From positions 1,313,501 through 1,377,500 of the forward strand of contig JAJGOT010000117.1 in assembly GCA_022457155.1 (NCBI GenBank): a stretch of 64,000 nucleotides of DNA, read 5' to 3'. This DNA is from Cladopsammia gracilis (Eukaryota > Cnidaria > Anthozoa > Scleractinia > Dendrophylliidae). Both the position numbers and the translations under genes were made by a program. Every line of letters begins with the position of its first letter. Within the stretch, counting starts at the first letter, position 1. Shown piece by piece: positions 1-13,381 of the stretch. The notes under the pieces are model-generated. The model saw only the letters and a program-made list of their open reading frames with translations, searched no databases and was not told the DNA's origin.

Positions 1-3000
1 CTATTTAGGTAAGAGTCGCACATCCATCTGCCCCATCACATCCATGATGGCTTATTTACATTGGCGTGGCCCAGCTCCTGGTCCTCTCTTTATCCACGAT
101 CAGTTCGTTGGAAAACAGAACCAAAATTTCTGTTCGATTGCTCCAATTTCCATTCTGCTGTGTTATGATGTTTTGAATTCTGCTTTGTTGGTTCAATTTC
201 AGTTCCGATTCCCTAAATTCTATTCTGTTGGTGCAATTTCAGTTGCACTGTCTTAAGAAAAGAATTTGATGTAAAGTTAAAAAAATACAGGTTCTACATT
301 ACAGAATTTGAAACAGGATGTTGGCTTGGAGATGACCCCTCATATTAATATTTTATACACCTGGGTGAAGAGAGACAAGGTGAAGCAAAGTTTCTTGTCT
401 AAGGAAACAACACAACAGTAGAGACCAGGCTCAATCCACCGACATCTGATGCGCTCACCACTAGATCACCGTACCTTCACATCGATTTTAATCAGTAAGC
501 AGTTAATGATAACTCAAAAATGATAACAGACCAAACACAGCTTATAAAATTAAATTTGTTAATGTACAGTTTGTAGCTACAGTAGTGGCCTTAGAACTTT
601 GCTTTTACAAGTTGAAATAGCAGAGGTTCTTTGTAATATTATTTCTCTAAGCATGCAATAGTTTGCTTTGAATTAAAACCATTTTCTACTTAAGATATTA
701 TTATTTTTAATTGCACATAATTCACACATGCTCCGACTCAGCAGGCACATCGTAATAATTTTTATTGCTGATCTTCCCCTCCTTGTTGTAGCGTTCTGCT
801 CGATGCAAATAAATTTTTTGCTGAAGTTTTGCGCGTGCATATGAAACTTGAAAACAATACTCGTGAATAATGCATGAGGACGCTCACTTGTAAACAAAAT
901 TTGCGGGAAAAAAATGGTACATTGGAGGCCCTGTTTTATTACCTTGCATGCCTTCAATGTCCTTAAAACTTGCAGGCCATGTGAATTGATGATTAACCTT
1001 GAGATTGTCACATTTTAAAAAAAATTATCTCGTGGTTTTCAAATTATCATCACATTTGTAGGCATAGACCAAATTGCATACAAAAATGGCAACAAGAGCA
1101 GCTGAACGCACGCTAATCAAATCCTTCTTTCTCGCAATCGGCCAAAGCAACCCCCTCACTTTTTCACACACCATTTCAAATGGAATAAAACTGCCATGAG
1201 ATGAAACTACATTCCCATTGCGCATCGTTTTCTTTAGATATTAGCCAATTATGTTGATAGTATGTTTTCTCCAAAACATTCATCCAAGCCTAACATCTGG
1301 TATTAAATTCAGATTCATTGAGCTGAAGTTAGATTATGTATAAGCACATTCAAAAAGGGAAGTGTGACCCCAAAAAAACTACTTGGAGCCACTTTAATTC
1401 CACTGACCACACAAACAGCATGTTTCAAATGTGCATCAATGGTGTGTTGTATTTTAGTTCAATGAACTAATAGTTAATAATGACCTGTCCACTAAAATGT
1501 TTTGATGTTTGCCTAAAATTACAGCTGGGTGCCTTAAAATTGAGACTGGGTTGCACAAGTGCTCTCAAAGCCAAAACTAAACTTTGAGCCCCAACTTACA
1601 CGTATTAAATGGATCCTAAGTTTATTGGTACCCATTCCTTAAATTTAAAAATTTGGTCAGCCACCATTTGTTAAAGAGTTATTGTACAATGTCAAAGTTT
1701 TTACCTTCACGGTGTTTGCTCCTGATTCTAGATTGCTCTCTGCTGGTTTGCTCTTCCCCTTTTAACTCCACTTTATAACCAAATGATCTCTCCTGAAAAT
1801 ACAAGTAATCATTTCAAGATTTTGAATCTTAAATTGTGAATGGATGTACGGTAATCTACAATGCTAATACCTTTGGTTCCCAACTAGTGGAAGACTGCAT
1901 ATACAAAGTCATGTAACTGTATACTTGATCATAATTTTTTTTAATATGGGAGGGGTGTGTGAAAGCATTAACCCCTCACCCCATCAAAACACCTCAAAGT
2001 GCAGTGTAGCTTAGAGATAAAACCATGTGCACGTTCAACATTATGTACATGTACGTAAGCGCAATTGTCCAGACATCTTTAAATATGCGCAGGTCATGCA
2101 ATACCGGAAATTTATATCATTTCGTTCACACCATAGTTTGTGCCTGCGGTTACCTTAGAACCTAGAGAGTATGCTTGGTGGTGTCTAATTGCTAAACAAC
2201 ATGGAGCAAGTGGATTACAAGGTGTGAAATGACCTTTCTTCTGCAGATGGAATTTCTACTTTGAAAGATAAATGGAAAGCTAAACCTGGGTCTAAATTTT
2301 ATCAAGTGGAAAGACCAATCAGCAAGCGAATATATATATTTTAGACTCCTGTTAGGTTTATGGAAAGCGGGTGTTATGTTGTAATAGTTCAAAATGAATC
2401 TTAGTTTGATTTTCTTTTGTTCAACCTGAAATCATTTTAAACTACAACATACATGTATACATAAAACTGCCTGGTTTCATATGTTTAAATTAAAAATGGC
2501 TACCAAAACATCCAAGCAAGAGACAAAAATAATTAATGATCAAACTTTTTACCTGTTTCTGATGTAGTGTTTGTCAACATCTTTATGGTAGAGAGCTAGA
2601 ATGGATAAAAAAAAATATTGACTTTCAAATCTATGAATTTGTCTGAGGTTTTCGATTGATTTAAAGGATATTTCGTGCCAGTTCTGAAGCTTTAATTCAT
2701 ACCAAAGCTTTGAGATCAGGGAAAGATGACTGTGTGTAAGATTTGAGGTCTAAAATGGAGTTTTCGGTGAGTAAATACTTCCTGAAATTTGAGTAGACAT
2801 GAGACATTTAAGAGACTGTCTTGGGGCTTAAATTTTGCATCTCAGTTTGTACGAACTTATTTTTTGTCAACCACCCAGCAAAACACATTGTTGTAATGTT
2901 GAAACAGTAATCATTCTGTTAAGATCGAGGAAAATTGATTTTCATTGCTGACAGGCATGGGCCTCCTGTAATTTCAGTTTGCCCATTCTTAAAGTTTGAG

Positions 3001-3029
3001 CAATGACTCAAAATAATTTCTGGTAATGG
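1..3029. other. No gene recognised (1-3029)
   Basis: Apart from the dispersed repeat at 1030-1396, this stretch is AT-rich sequence with only short open frames and no exon pattern with convincing splice borders or protein motifs. Confidence 0.6.
1030..1396 (-). repeat. Dispersed repeat with GGTGGCTCCAAG end, copy 1
   Basis: The minus strand reads TTAAAGTGGCTCCAAGTAG near 1396, then a run of T/G, then 'cacttccctttttgaatg'. The same end occurs at 11045 and 44146 on the plus strand. An inner block (gcgcatcgttttctttagatattagcc, about 1220-1250) is shared with 11210-11240 in the same plus-strand orientation. A TTAA at the terminus suggests a TTAA-targeting MITE, but the other end could not be placed. 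Confidence 0.55.
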
Positions 3030-5153
3030 TGCGCATACGGAGAGGCATTCTTGATAACAATGCAATTAAATTGTAATCGTCATTCCATTAGATCCTACCT
3101 CTATGCAATTGGATCATTATCTTCATTCCATTAGATCGTACCAAGTGTAATATTTGTTCAAACCCTCATGCCAGTAGATCATACCTTTATGCCATTGGAT
3201 CATTCCTCTTTGCCATTAATTCATACCTCAGTCTATGCCATTAGATTGTATCTTTATGCCATTGGACCGTACCTTACATTTGACCGTACCTCCGAGGGAA
3301 CAATATTCCATTGGATCATAATAAAATTGGGTCAGTGGTTAAGCATAGAAAATATAAGCCTCGAACTCGTGATCATATGCGACACATAACATCGGGCTAC
3401 ATAAAGGAGACTCCAGTGATTTGGCATCATCTTCGTAAGTGTTGCATATGAGCACGGGGCTTAATTTCTAGGCTTAACCACTGACCCAATTTTAGTACAA
3501 TCCAATGGAATGTTGTTCTCTCAGATGTACGGTCAAATGCAAGGTACGATCCAATGGCATGAAGGTACGATCCAATGGCATGAAGGTACGATCCAATGGC
3601 AGGAAGGTACGATCCAATGGCATAAAGATATGATCTAATGGCACAGAGGGAAGATCTAATGGCAAAGAGGAATGATCCAATGGCATAAAGATACAATCCA
3701 ATGGCATAAAGATACAATCTAATGGCATGAGGGTTCGAACAAATTACACTTAGTACAATCTAATGGAATGAAGATAACGATCTAATTGCATAGGGGTACG
3801 ATCTTATGGAATGAAGGTTACGATTCAATTGCATAGAGGTATGATCTAATGGAATGAAAGTTACGATCTAAATGCATTAGAGGTATGATCTAATGGAATA
3901 AAGGATACAATTTAATTGCATAGAGGTACGATCTAATGAAATGAAGGTTACGATCTAATTGCGTAGAGGTATGATCTAATGGAATGAAGGTTACAATCTA
4001 ATTGCATAGAGGTATGATCTTATAGAATGAAGGTTACAATCTAATTGCATAGACTGAGGTATGATCTAATGGAATGAAGGATACAATCTAATTGCATAGA
4101 CTGAGGTATGATCTAATGGAATGAAGGTTATAATCTAATTGCTTAGACTGAGGTATGATCTAATGGAATGAAGGTTACAATCTAATTGCATAGACTGAGG
4201 TATGATCTAATGGAATGAAGGTTACAATCTAATTGCATAGACTGAGGTATGATCTAATGGAATGAAGGTTACAATCTAATTGCACAGACTGAGGTATGAT
4301 CTAATGGAATGAAGGTTACAATCTAATTGCATAGACTGAGGTATGATCTAATGGAATGAAGGTTATGATCTAATTGCATAGACTGAGGTATGATCTGATG
4401 GAATGAAGGTTACGACCTAATTGCATAGACTGAGGTATGATCTAATGGAATGAAGGTTACAATCTTATTGCATAGACTGAGGTATGATCTGATGGAATGA
4501 AGGTTACAATCTAATTGCATAGACTGAGGTATGATCTAATGGAATGAAGGTTACAATCTAATTGCATAGACTGAGGTATGATCTAATGGAATGAAGGTTA
4601 CAATCTAATTGCATAGACTGAGGTATGATCTAATGGAATGAAGGTTACAATCTAATTGCATAGACTGAGGTATGATCTAATGGAATGAAGGTTACAATCT
4701 AATTGCATAGACTGAGGTATGATCTGATGGAATGAAGGTTACAATCTAATTGTATAGACTGAGGTATGATCTAATGGAATGAAGGTTACAATCTTATTGC
4801 ATAGAGGTATGATCTGATGGAATGAAGGTAACAATCTAATTGCATAGACTGAGGTATGATCTGATGGAATGAAGGTTACGATCTTATTGCATAGACTGAG
4901 GTATGATCTAATGGAATGAAGGTTACAATCTTATTGCATAGAGGTATAATCTGATGGAATGAAGGTTACAATCTAATTGCATAGACTGAGGTATGATCTG
5001 ATGGAATGAAGGTTACGATCTAATTGCATAGAAGTACAATCTAATGAAATGAAGGTTATGATCTAATTGCGTAGAGGTATGATCTGATGGAATGAAGGTA
5101 ACGATCTAATTGCATTTCTGTCCAGAATGCCCCTCCATACGTATGTATGCGCA
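3030..5153. mobile_element. Foldback-like element with minisatellite arms
   Basis: The two ends are inverted copies: TGCGCATAC followed by GGAGAGGCATTC at 3030-3052, and the reverse of GAATGCCCCTCC...TATGCGCA at 5125-5153. The left arm (3030-3387) is matched by the right arm from about 3435 onward, around a spacer of roughly 50 bp. Matching blocks include the sequence around 'GGGTCAGTGGTTAAGC' and the series of 'atgcca-ttagatc' half-units of about 22 bp. The right arm then runs on for more than 1 kb as a 47-bp tandem repeat. Long inverted repeats built of short subrepeats are the hallmark of Foldback-type DNA transposons; that assignment is inference. No clear target-site duplication was seen. 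Confidence 0.6.
4030..5110. repeat. 47-bp minisatellite in foldback right arm
   Basis: More than twenty head-to-tail units, each reading roughly ACTGAGGTATGATCTAATGG then AATGAAGGTTACAATCTAAT then TGCATAG. Some units lack the ACTGA segment and are shorter. From 3530 to 4030 the same repeat occurs as older, diverged units of 21-23 bp. Open frames through the array arise from the repetition and are not taken as genes. Confidence 0.9.
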
Positions 5154-8064
5154 TTTTTATTGGTTATTCATTGCCACACACAGGGTTGTCAAAAAGCACC
5201 GGCGACATCGCCAGCTACTGCGAGGTTTTTGCTGGCTAACAATCACCGGGAAAGCAGGAAAAAATCAGCCGATGAAAAATCAAAAACAGAAATAAAAGCT
5301 TTTATAATTAAACTCTAGATGTTATTTGTGGCGATTTTCATTTGAGGAATTTTTTTGCCTTCCTTGATGTCCTGCACGCATTCACTTATCTTTTGTGCTC
5401 ATTGTATGTAATCTGATTAAATATTCATGGTTTGTTTAGTTAAATTAAGTGATGGTTTCCAACTTTGTTTACTATCTGGAATAAAATCTATGTTATTTCA
5501 CTTCAAAAAACTTTCCAACTTTGGAGTCTGGCCATAAGATTATGCAGTTAAAAATAAGCACTTTGGACTACATTAAAATTAGGAACTAAAAATATTGTTC
5601 AGACTATTTAACATGTGTTTTAATTCAATGGAGTATCAATTTATGCATTGGCATGAAAGTTGAAAGTTTGAAAGTACGAAAGATAAAAACAATAAAACAA
5701 TGCTTCACTGTCTTCACTCTTGCTAAGGTTTGACGTAAACAAAATAATAAAAGTTACAGTATTACAGATCTCCCAAACTTTAGATGATTTTTCCGTGTGC
5801 TACATCTCTGATCGGAATCTAGAATTCTTTCACGTGAGGTGTCTTGGAGTCTGGAATTTTTTTTTTGCGCAACTGTCTCAGAGTCTTGATTTTTAGTTGG
5901 GGTGGCTAATGAAAGATCCTACATGTAGCTCTTCTAGCCTTTTCAATCTTGGCCTCACATTTTTATAAACTAAGTCAAAAAATGGACTTCCAGAGAAAAA
6001 TGCTAGTCTTGAATTAACCATTCGTCTCTCACTTGTTTCGGCAATGACTACTTTTAAAAGCAATGACATCAGTAAACAACTGGGCTATTTTTCAATTTTA
6101 GCAAATCTCAAAAACAGAATTTGGCAACCGTCTGTTAGAGTGCACAATAACATTAACTAGTATGGCAGTTTAGTGACTAATTTCTGAATAAAATACACCA
6201 GTTGTGTATCAAAAATTGCCCGAGAAACAGATATGGAAATGAAAATTGAAACACACAGACATCTTTGCATAAGGCAACGTGTGTGAAGTTAGGACTATAA
6301 AATTAGGTCTTGTTTTGTTTACATATATCAGATATCATTATGACTGAATTTGAATACGTTTTATAAACATTTCTCCAAAACTAACGAGAACACAAAGAAA
6401 AAGTCAATCACAAATTGATTTCTTTTTCGGGTAAAGTCCCTCGGCTTGACTCAGCTGTTTTAAAATTCTTTAAAACTCTGCTTCTTCGAAAGAAACATTG
6501 CCCCGCATTGATAAAAACGTATGAAGTTCCTCAAAGCAAGATTTTGTCACTTGAAGCTCTCCTTTTTCTCCACTACAGCAGCTTTCGAGTATTCTTTAAA
6601 GCTTTCTCTTTCCATTTCGAATATTATTTTAAGTGCGTATTATTACTCCAATAAGACAAAACTACAGTTTTGAAAACCAAGCACATGCCGAGCGCAGCAG
6701 CCATTTTTGGAGAATTTTTATGTGACCCGACAACCTGGCCGGTTAGTAATAAAATATGCGTGCATGAATTTGCACGCACAAATGTGACACCCAAAAAAAG
6801 AGAAAGAAAAAGAAAAACAGAGCCCAAACCTTACTTCATGTGCAAAGGTAAAAAGTAAATTAAGCTGATGAATAACACACATTTTTATTGATACATGGGC
6901 ATTCCATCAATCCGATCTTTTATCATTAATTTGTTCAGAAAAATTGTAATTGTCTGTCACTGAACCGAACAGTATTTTACAAACAAACTTTCCAAGAGTT
7001 CTTACCGTATTTCATAATACTTCTCGCTAAAGTAAACAAGGGACCTTGAATCTCTTTTACTTCTCAAGTCATCAGGATTTCAAGGTAGATCTGTGGGAAG
7101 AAAAGGATGCTATCACTAAAACCTTTTAGTTTCGCGAATGATGCTGGCTTTGCAATTACTGCCAATGTAAACAAGCACCTACATGAGATACTTATCTTTT
7201 TTAATCTTGCTTGTTTCACAATAAGTAAATATTTTTTGTTTGAAAAATCACAACTACATGTACTTCACTTTCAATCTTATCTATGCTGCTGTTATCAAAA
7301 TTTTGAGTATTATAAAATTCACAGAACTTGCTGCTCGCTTCAATCCAACATGAACAGAGCCACTGCCGACAAGCACAAGGTTCATATTTCAAATCTTGCT
7401 TGATTTGTTAATACCACCAATATAATATCACGTCTTGGGTCTTTAAAATATTTTGATGGTTGATTAAGAGTTAAAACTGCCTTTTATAGAAAAAAGTAAA
7501 GCACAACTCAGCAGTGTTTGGATGAAATGATAGATGTGCTTTTGCTGAATGCACAGTGCATCTGGGCAGTTGTTTCTGTTATAATATATCACTTCTGGCT
7601 GAGAAATTTTTGAAATGTGATTGGCTAAGACAAGTGGTATGTGTACAATGTATTTGCAAATGAGGTATCCATAAAGGGGGCTGATTGTACAATGTACATG
7701 CACAGTATCCTAGTATTCAACTGACAACCTCCTCCAAAAAACATTCCTTCCACAATCTCATTACCTCCCAGCTCCACCCTTGCCAAACAGAAAAGACATT
7801 ATAAACCTGGAATTTCATGTTGAATACTTCTGCTATAGCATAATAAATTATAGATGACTAGAAAAATTATTGCACTGAAGACATGAAGACCAAGATGGCT
7901 ACTAACAAACATCAAATACAAATTTATATGTATTTTTCTTCATCAAATAATCTTTGTTAAAATTATTATAATTCACATTTCTGAACAAAGAATACTTTCT
8001 TTTTTGGATAAGATAAGTACATGTGTATTCTGTCATGTACACTGTACATGCTGACGTTCACTCA
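5154..8064. other. No gene recognised (5154-8064)
   Basis: AT-rich sequence with frequent stops in all frames. Short open frames such as the one near 6415-6654 have low-complexity composition and no recognisable domain. No RNA gene or transposon end was identified. Confidence 0.55.
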
Positions 8065-8085
8065 CCCCCCCCCCCCCCCCCCCCC
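8065..8085. repeat. Poly(C) run
   Basis: Twenty-one consecutive C residues, immediately before a repeat block (gggtatgtgccgctgtgaag) that recurs at 9598-9650. Comparable G runs occur at about 10815-10830, 21068-21082 and 52912-52926. Confidence 0.95.
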
Positions 8086-8160
8086 TATATGGGTATGTGC
8101 CGCTGTGAAGGGTATGGTTTTCAAGCAGTTTAGTCTGGGATAGGGAGCTATAAGCTATTT

Positions 8161-8350
8161 AAGCAATAGAACACATTTTCTATGACTTTACCGGCATAAT
8201 AGAACCATGCGGGATGTTGGGAGAACACGAGAAAAGCTTGTAAACCACGAGCTGTAGGCGAGTGGTTTACAAGCTTTTCGAGTGTTCTCCCAACATCCCA
8301 AGTGGTTCTATTACGCCGGTAAAGTCATAGAAAATGTGTTCTATTGCTTT
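8161..8350. mobile_element. Palindromic MITE, ~190 bp
   Basis: Nearly perfect inverted repeat. The left arm starts AAGCAATAGAACACATTTTC and the right arm ends with its complement, GAAAATGTGTTCTATTGCTT. The arms are about 88 bp (8161-8249 and 8263-8350) around a short spacer, gagctgtaggcga. It has no coding capacity. A diverged end of the same family (ttctatgagtttaccggcacaatag) lies at about 9518-9546. Confidence 0.85.
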
Positions 8351-9589
8351 TATGAAATAACTATGAAAAGCGTTTGGAAAGAGAGAAATTTGTTGTAGTT
8401 TTGTGCCGATCAAGTAGCTTGTTCTCATAACATTCATCATATGACCGGGAAAACCAATCAGAGCCGCTGAAAGAATGAACTTTACACCATGCCACTGACA
8501 AAGCTGCACTGACAAATTCACGGTTTCAATGAAAGTGATAAAAAGTTTTCAGTTTAGCGCTTTGAAATTCGTCAATTGGAATTTATCAGCTGAAAGAAGA
8601 AAATATATTCAATGATTCAAAAGTTCTTTGAATGGGAAATCCAGAAAATTGTGAAGCCCGTACTTCTCTACATTTTAAGTTCTGAATGAAAACTAAGCTC
8701 ATTGTTTTTTAAGCCTTCAGCTGAATTGTTTGATCATTCCATGCAAATAATTTGTTTAACCATAAACCTATAATTTTTGTTAGTTTCATTTTCTTCTTGC
8801 TAATTGATCATCCTTGCTTGGACACATAATCAGAATTTAAACTGCATCCGGTACAAAAGTATTCAATGAAAAAATCTCAAAAACAAAACACGATAAAGCG
8901 TATAAGCTTAAATGGAATCGGCGCAAAATAATTATCCTAAACAACAAAGCTATAAGCTTAAGCCGTGCTTTTTAATTCCACTGTGAAAATCCGTCTTATT
9001 TAGAAGTTTTCTTAGGATTTGTAGGAACATTTATAAACTTCAGTTCAGTGAATTTCGATCGAAAATTCCTCAGTTTGAAAGCCATTGTTTTCTCTTTGGG
9101 ATCCATAATTTTTGAGCTTTCCACTAATAGCTAAACCTTCAGTTCAATGAACTTCACAAAGTACATATCGAGGTTGTTTTGATTGTCATTGATCGCTGCA
9201 TGTAAGCCTTTCCAAGCCAATGTTAAATGAAAATATATTCCTGTTGTTGATATCAGTTTTAAAATATTAAAGCTTAGTGTTGTTTTGTCATTAAGCCGTT
9301 TTTTGTTTGCGTGCGTGGGAATTTTTTTTTATTCTGTAGGTTTGAGCAGCAACTTATCGTTTACAAGAAACATATCTTCTCTTCTCATCTTCTAACAGAC
9401 CACAATATGCAATAAGACACTAAACCGGCTCGAGTTGTGAAATTCTTTCTCCTCACGCTTGTGTTGATGCAGTGGAAAATTGAACTTTGTTTACTTTACA
9501 GTTTCGCTTGCGCGGTTTTCTATGAGTTTACCGGCACAATAGTTAATAGGTCTTTGGCCAATCAGAACTCGCGTAGTATCTAAGTTATT

Positions 9590-10040
9590 TTATAAATGGG
9601 TATGTGCTGTTGTGAAGGGTATGGTTTTCAAGCAGTTTAGTCTGGGATAGGGTGTAGAAATCAGAGAGTTTTGGTCCAGAATAGGGTATCATTTGCTGGG
9701 AAATTACTGATCAGTGGTATGAAGAATTAAGCCTAGAATAGGAATTGAAACTTGGAACTGAAAGAGCCTTTCCTAACTGGAAATAAAATCATTGCAGCAA
9801 CTTTGTTGAAAGATAGTTTTGGTATATTGGACTGTAATAGTGATACTGTTCTAAAAGTAGCAAGTCTGGGATAGGGTAGGGATTTTTTGTGTCTAGTCTA
9901 GTATAGGATTGCAAAACCAGCTGAACATGGTCTGGTAAAGGGTCACAGTCCCAGGGGCACACCCCCAGCCAAAAATATGCAGAGTACTCCCCCCCCCTCC
10001 CGCCCCCAGGCCCGCTGTTGAGTGCTCTCAAAATTTAAAG
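9590..10040. repeat. Dispersed repeat with 'tctgggataggg' subunits
   Basis: The first 60 bases match 8090-8150 (gggtatgtgc, gaagggtatggttttcaagc, agtttagtctgggataggg). Inside are further variants of the phrase 'ctgggatagggta' and 'ccagaatagggta'. The phrase repetition suggests an old tandem structure. No protein is predicted. Confidence 0.5.
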
Positions 10041-10299
10041 GTCCAACCCTATGGTTGTGATAATGATAACTAAATATTATGATTTGTTTAAAGTTAGGCT
10101 CGGGGTTGAAGACTAAACATTAGGAGCATGCAGCCTGTTGGGCGTGCACTCAGCTCACCCAGATTTATTCGTTTTCACTTGCCCCAAAACAAAATCTTTC
10201 TCCAGCCCCCAACAAACAAACAAATTTCTGTAACAGAATAAGAATGATAATGATAATTAAGTAATTTTTTTTTGTTCTTTTGGTACAATGTTCCTGGCG

Positions 10300-10465
10300 G
10301 TACCAATCAATGAAAATCAATCATTGATTGTAATCAATACAATCAATAATAATTCATTGATTAATATTGATTGACTCAACAAATCAATAAAAATCGATAC
10401 TCACTCTCCGAAACACCTTAATTGCTATTGATTTTTATTGATTTTTATAGATAATCTATAATTGA
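10300..10465. repeat. ATTGATT-rich low-complexity tract
   Basis: Dense, imperfect repetition of 'caatcaat' and 'attgattttt' on both strands. Many overlapping short inverted repeats result. Noted as simple-sequence-like DNA. Confidence 0.7.
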
Positions 10466-11044
10466 TTACGCAAAATAAATCCTGGTCTTTAGGCCAGACA
10501 TCTGGTAACATGGGACGTGTTATATATGTATGAGTGATTGCACACGCACATTCCTACACAACACACTTCTACCTGGAATTCCCATGTAATGTTGATTATG
10601 TTGAATTGAGATCAAGTGGAACTATCAATATTCTGCGTCGTTAAAGCTACCACAAATGTCCTTTTGAAGTGAATATTGGTGAAACCCAAGACCACAAAAG
10701 TAGTACAAGTTGGTGCTGCGTTGCACTAAAACTGAATAGTGGTTACGAATAATCACATGTAACATAGGCTTTAGATTATAGCCATAAATTATATAGTTGG
10801 GAAAGGCCGATTAAGGGGGGGGGGGGGGGGAGTACAAATTATAAAAAGGCAAGGCTTGATTTGCTGCTGTTACTGTTTTCATGCTTTGTTACTTTCAAGC
10901 AATGTCAAAAAATTAGTAATCTGTTTCTAAGATAGCCTTTTTTATATTTATCTCAAATGGGCACAAAGAGCATTTATCTTTTCTCACAATGATTTCAACA
11001 TGATTCACTTGAACTAGCCTACATTGTAAGGAAGAAAATAGGTT

Positions 11045-11290
11045 TTTAAGGTGGCTCCAAGCAGTTTTTTTGGGGGGTCACACTTCCCTTTTTGAATGCG
11101 CTTATTACATACTTCTTTCTCACAATCAGCCAAAGTAACCCCCTGAACTTTTTCACACACCATTTGAAATGCAATCAAACTACTATCAGATGAAACTCCA
11201 TTCCCATCGCGCATCGTTTTCTTTAGATATTAGCCAGTTATGTCGATAGTATGTTTTTCTCTGTATTTATAATCCCCAAAACTTCATCCC
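11045..11290. repeat. Dispersed repeat with GGTGGCTCCAAG end, copy 2
   Basis: Starts at TTAA followed by GGTGGCTCCAAGCAG and 'cacttccctttttgaatgcg', as in copies 1 and 3. The sequence after 'gcgcttat' is in opposite orientation to copy 1 relative to that end, so the copy is rearranged or is a palindromic version. Confidence 0.5.
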
Positions 11291-11552
11291 TAAAAATTTC
11301 AAAAATGCTCTCATACATTTCTTTCAAACTTTGTCCAGTTGAAGCCCATGGTCTAATCAACTAGTCCGCCAGCGGGTTTTACAAAAATTTCTCTTGATCT
11401 GAGAAACTCCGCAACTTGTGAATTTCGGAGGATCGCCGTTTCGTTGCCATGGAAGCACCTTTGTAAACAAATCCTAAACTCCAATAAAGTTCAATGTATT
11501 GTGTGTTTTCATGCAAAGTGGCTTGACTTTTTATGCGCTACAACAAAAGATA

Positions 11553-13381
11553 CAGTACCTCTCAAAAGTAAGTTACCTGTCGCGTAGCGTTTCGCGCGCT
11601 ACGCGATTCGCGTCCTGCGCTACGCGATTCGCGTAGCGCAGGACGCGAATCGCGTAGCGCAGGACGCGAATCGCGTAGCGCGAGAGTCACCGAAGCGGCA
11701 ATAATTACACTGTACGAAAATTTTATCTTGCGCGAAACCGATTAATTTCGCGCAGCGGTCGGCATCTAACTGCAACTGGATGGTTGTCAGGAAAACGGGA
11801 AGCAAAAACTATCGCGGATTCGATGCGTTTCGTGTTTTCCTCGACGGAAATGTTTCAGTCTGTCCTCAACAAATCATGCGAATTAAATGGCTAAGTTTTC
11901 TAAAACATAGTGGCTATTCGTACGGCACCCGTACGCGGACTTCGATTTGCTATTCGTACGGGAGTCCAAAACTTTCGTCAATTTTCGATGTTATTCCACT
12001 TTTATTGATCCACAATATTAAATATTCGTTTAGTGTTACGAAGCGCTTCTGGTGAGCGATGTTGATTTGGCTCAGACTAATTTGCCGACTCTCGTAGTAT
12101 TTCGACTCATTTCGTGACACTTAAATTTTTCGTGTCAAAGAATGCTCCCGTACGAATAGTAACATTCGTCAATTTTCGATGTTATTCTTCACATTTGCCG
12201 ATCCATAATATTGTACGTTTGTTTAGATTCACGAAGCGCTTCTTGTGTGCGATGTTTATTCACAAAATGAGTCGCTCGCTCAGTATACAGAGACTCGGCA
12301 AATTAATCTGAGCCAAATCAACATCGCTTACCGGAAGCACTTTGGAAAACTAAACGAACATTTAATATTGTGGATCAATAATAGTGAAGAATAACATCGA
12401 AAATTGACGAAAGTTTTGGACTTCCATACGAATAGTAAATCGAGGTCCTCGTACGGGTACCGTACGAATAGCCACTGCCTTTATAAAACAGATCGGTTTC
12501 GAAATTGTTTCTACTTGTAGTTTTTGTTAATTTTTGCGCAAGCGACACGTTATGCGAAATTACTGTGTATTTGTCATCGACAGACATTGTGGTTTGGATG
12601 GCCGAATACTTCACGAGCAAGGTATTGTTCCGTTTAGTTCACCACAAACAAAACAGTCGTGTTTGTTAGTTTTTGTTATTACAACGACAGATTCTAAACT
12701 AAACATGTGAATCAAATAGCTTTTTTTTATTTGCGAGTGACATTTAACCGTAAAGAGATCGATTGCGAATGTGTTTTGAAGTTGTTCGTTTGATGCAAGC
12801 GCTACGCTATAATTTCTTCGAGATTCTCCACAAACAAAGCAATTGTGTTCGTTCACTTGCTTTCGTTTACGCCGGCGACTACTGTACTGTAGATTTTCGT
12901 TGACACAATCGACACGTTATGCCAATTTATTTCAATTTGTCTTTGACATACATTTCCCTTACATTATTTTACTTTTTCCTTATATTAGCAACGGTGAGAC
13001 ATGACTATAGTTTAAATCAGAAAACGCAACAACTGTGCATTCGTTTAATATATTTTTAGTTTCACAAAACTCAAATTTGCATAACTTCAACACCGTCTAT
13101 CGAACCAAAGTTTGGTCGCCTTGCATGCGCTTAGCGATCGGTGGTTCACTTGGTCGCATCTTCATCTTCAAACACCCCAGGAAATCAGATATTTTTAAAT
13201 TAGAATCGCGCAAGAAGTTGTACAAGCTGCTTAAGCTTCGCGCGCTACGCGATTCGCGTAGCGCAGGACGCGAATCGCGTAGCGCAGGACGCGATTCGCG
13301 TAGCGCAGGACGCGAATCGCGTAGCGCAGGACGCGAATCGCGTAGCGCGCGACGACGGTAACTTACTTTTGAGAGGTACTG
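11553..13381. mobile_element. TA-flanked non-autonomous transposon, 1.83 kb
   Basis: Both ends begin CAGTACCTCTCAAAAGTAAG and continue TTACC, a perfect terminal inverted repeat of 25 bp, flanked on both sides by TA (11551-11552 and 13382-13383). CAGT ends with a TA duplication are typical of Tc1/mariner or pogo superfamily elements. Just inside each TIR lies a GC-rich array of 21-bp units containing TAGCGCAGGACGCGAA (11582-11690 and 13232-13355). The interior holds a large inverted repeat (11905-12091 against 12290-12478) plus a third partial copy at 12145-12260. No transposase was recognised, so the element would need one in trans. Confidence 0.85.
11905..12480. repeat. Internal inverted repeat with triplicated module
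   Basis: The module running from GTGGCTATTCGTACGG through 'caatattaaatattcg' and 'gatgttgatttggctcag' to 'gactc' occurs at 11905-12091. It recurs reversed at 12290-12478 and, partly, in direct orientation at 12145-12260. The module contains inner palindromes (CGTACGGCACCCGTACG-like). It lies inside the TA-flanked element and could be a nested MITE. Confidence 0.7.

Noticed and set aside
3427..3728. Open frames repeating YAIGSYLHAIG or MPLDRTFMPLD
   Set aside because: Two overlapping frames of the same 21-bp minisatellite units, whose period is a multiple of three.
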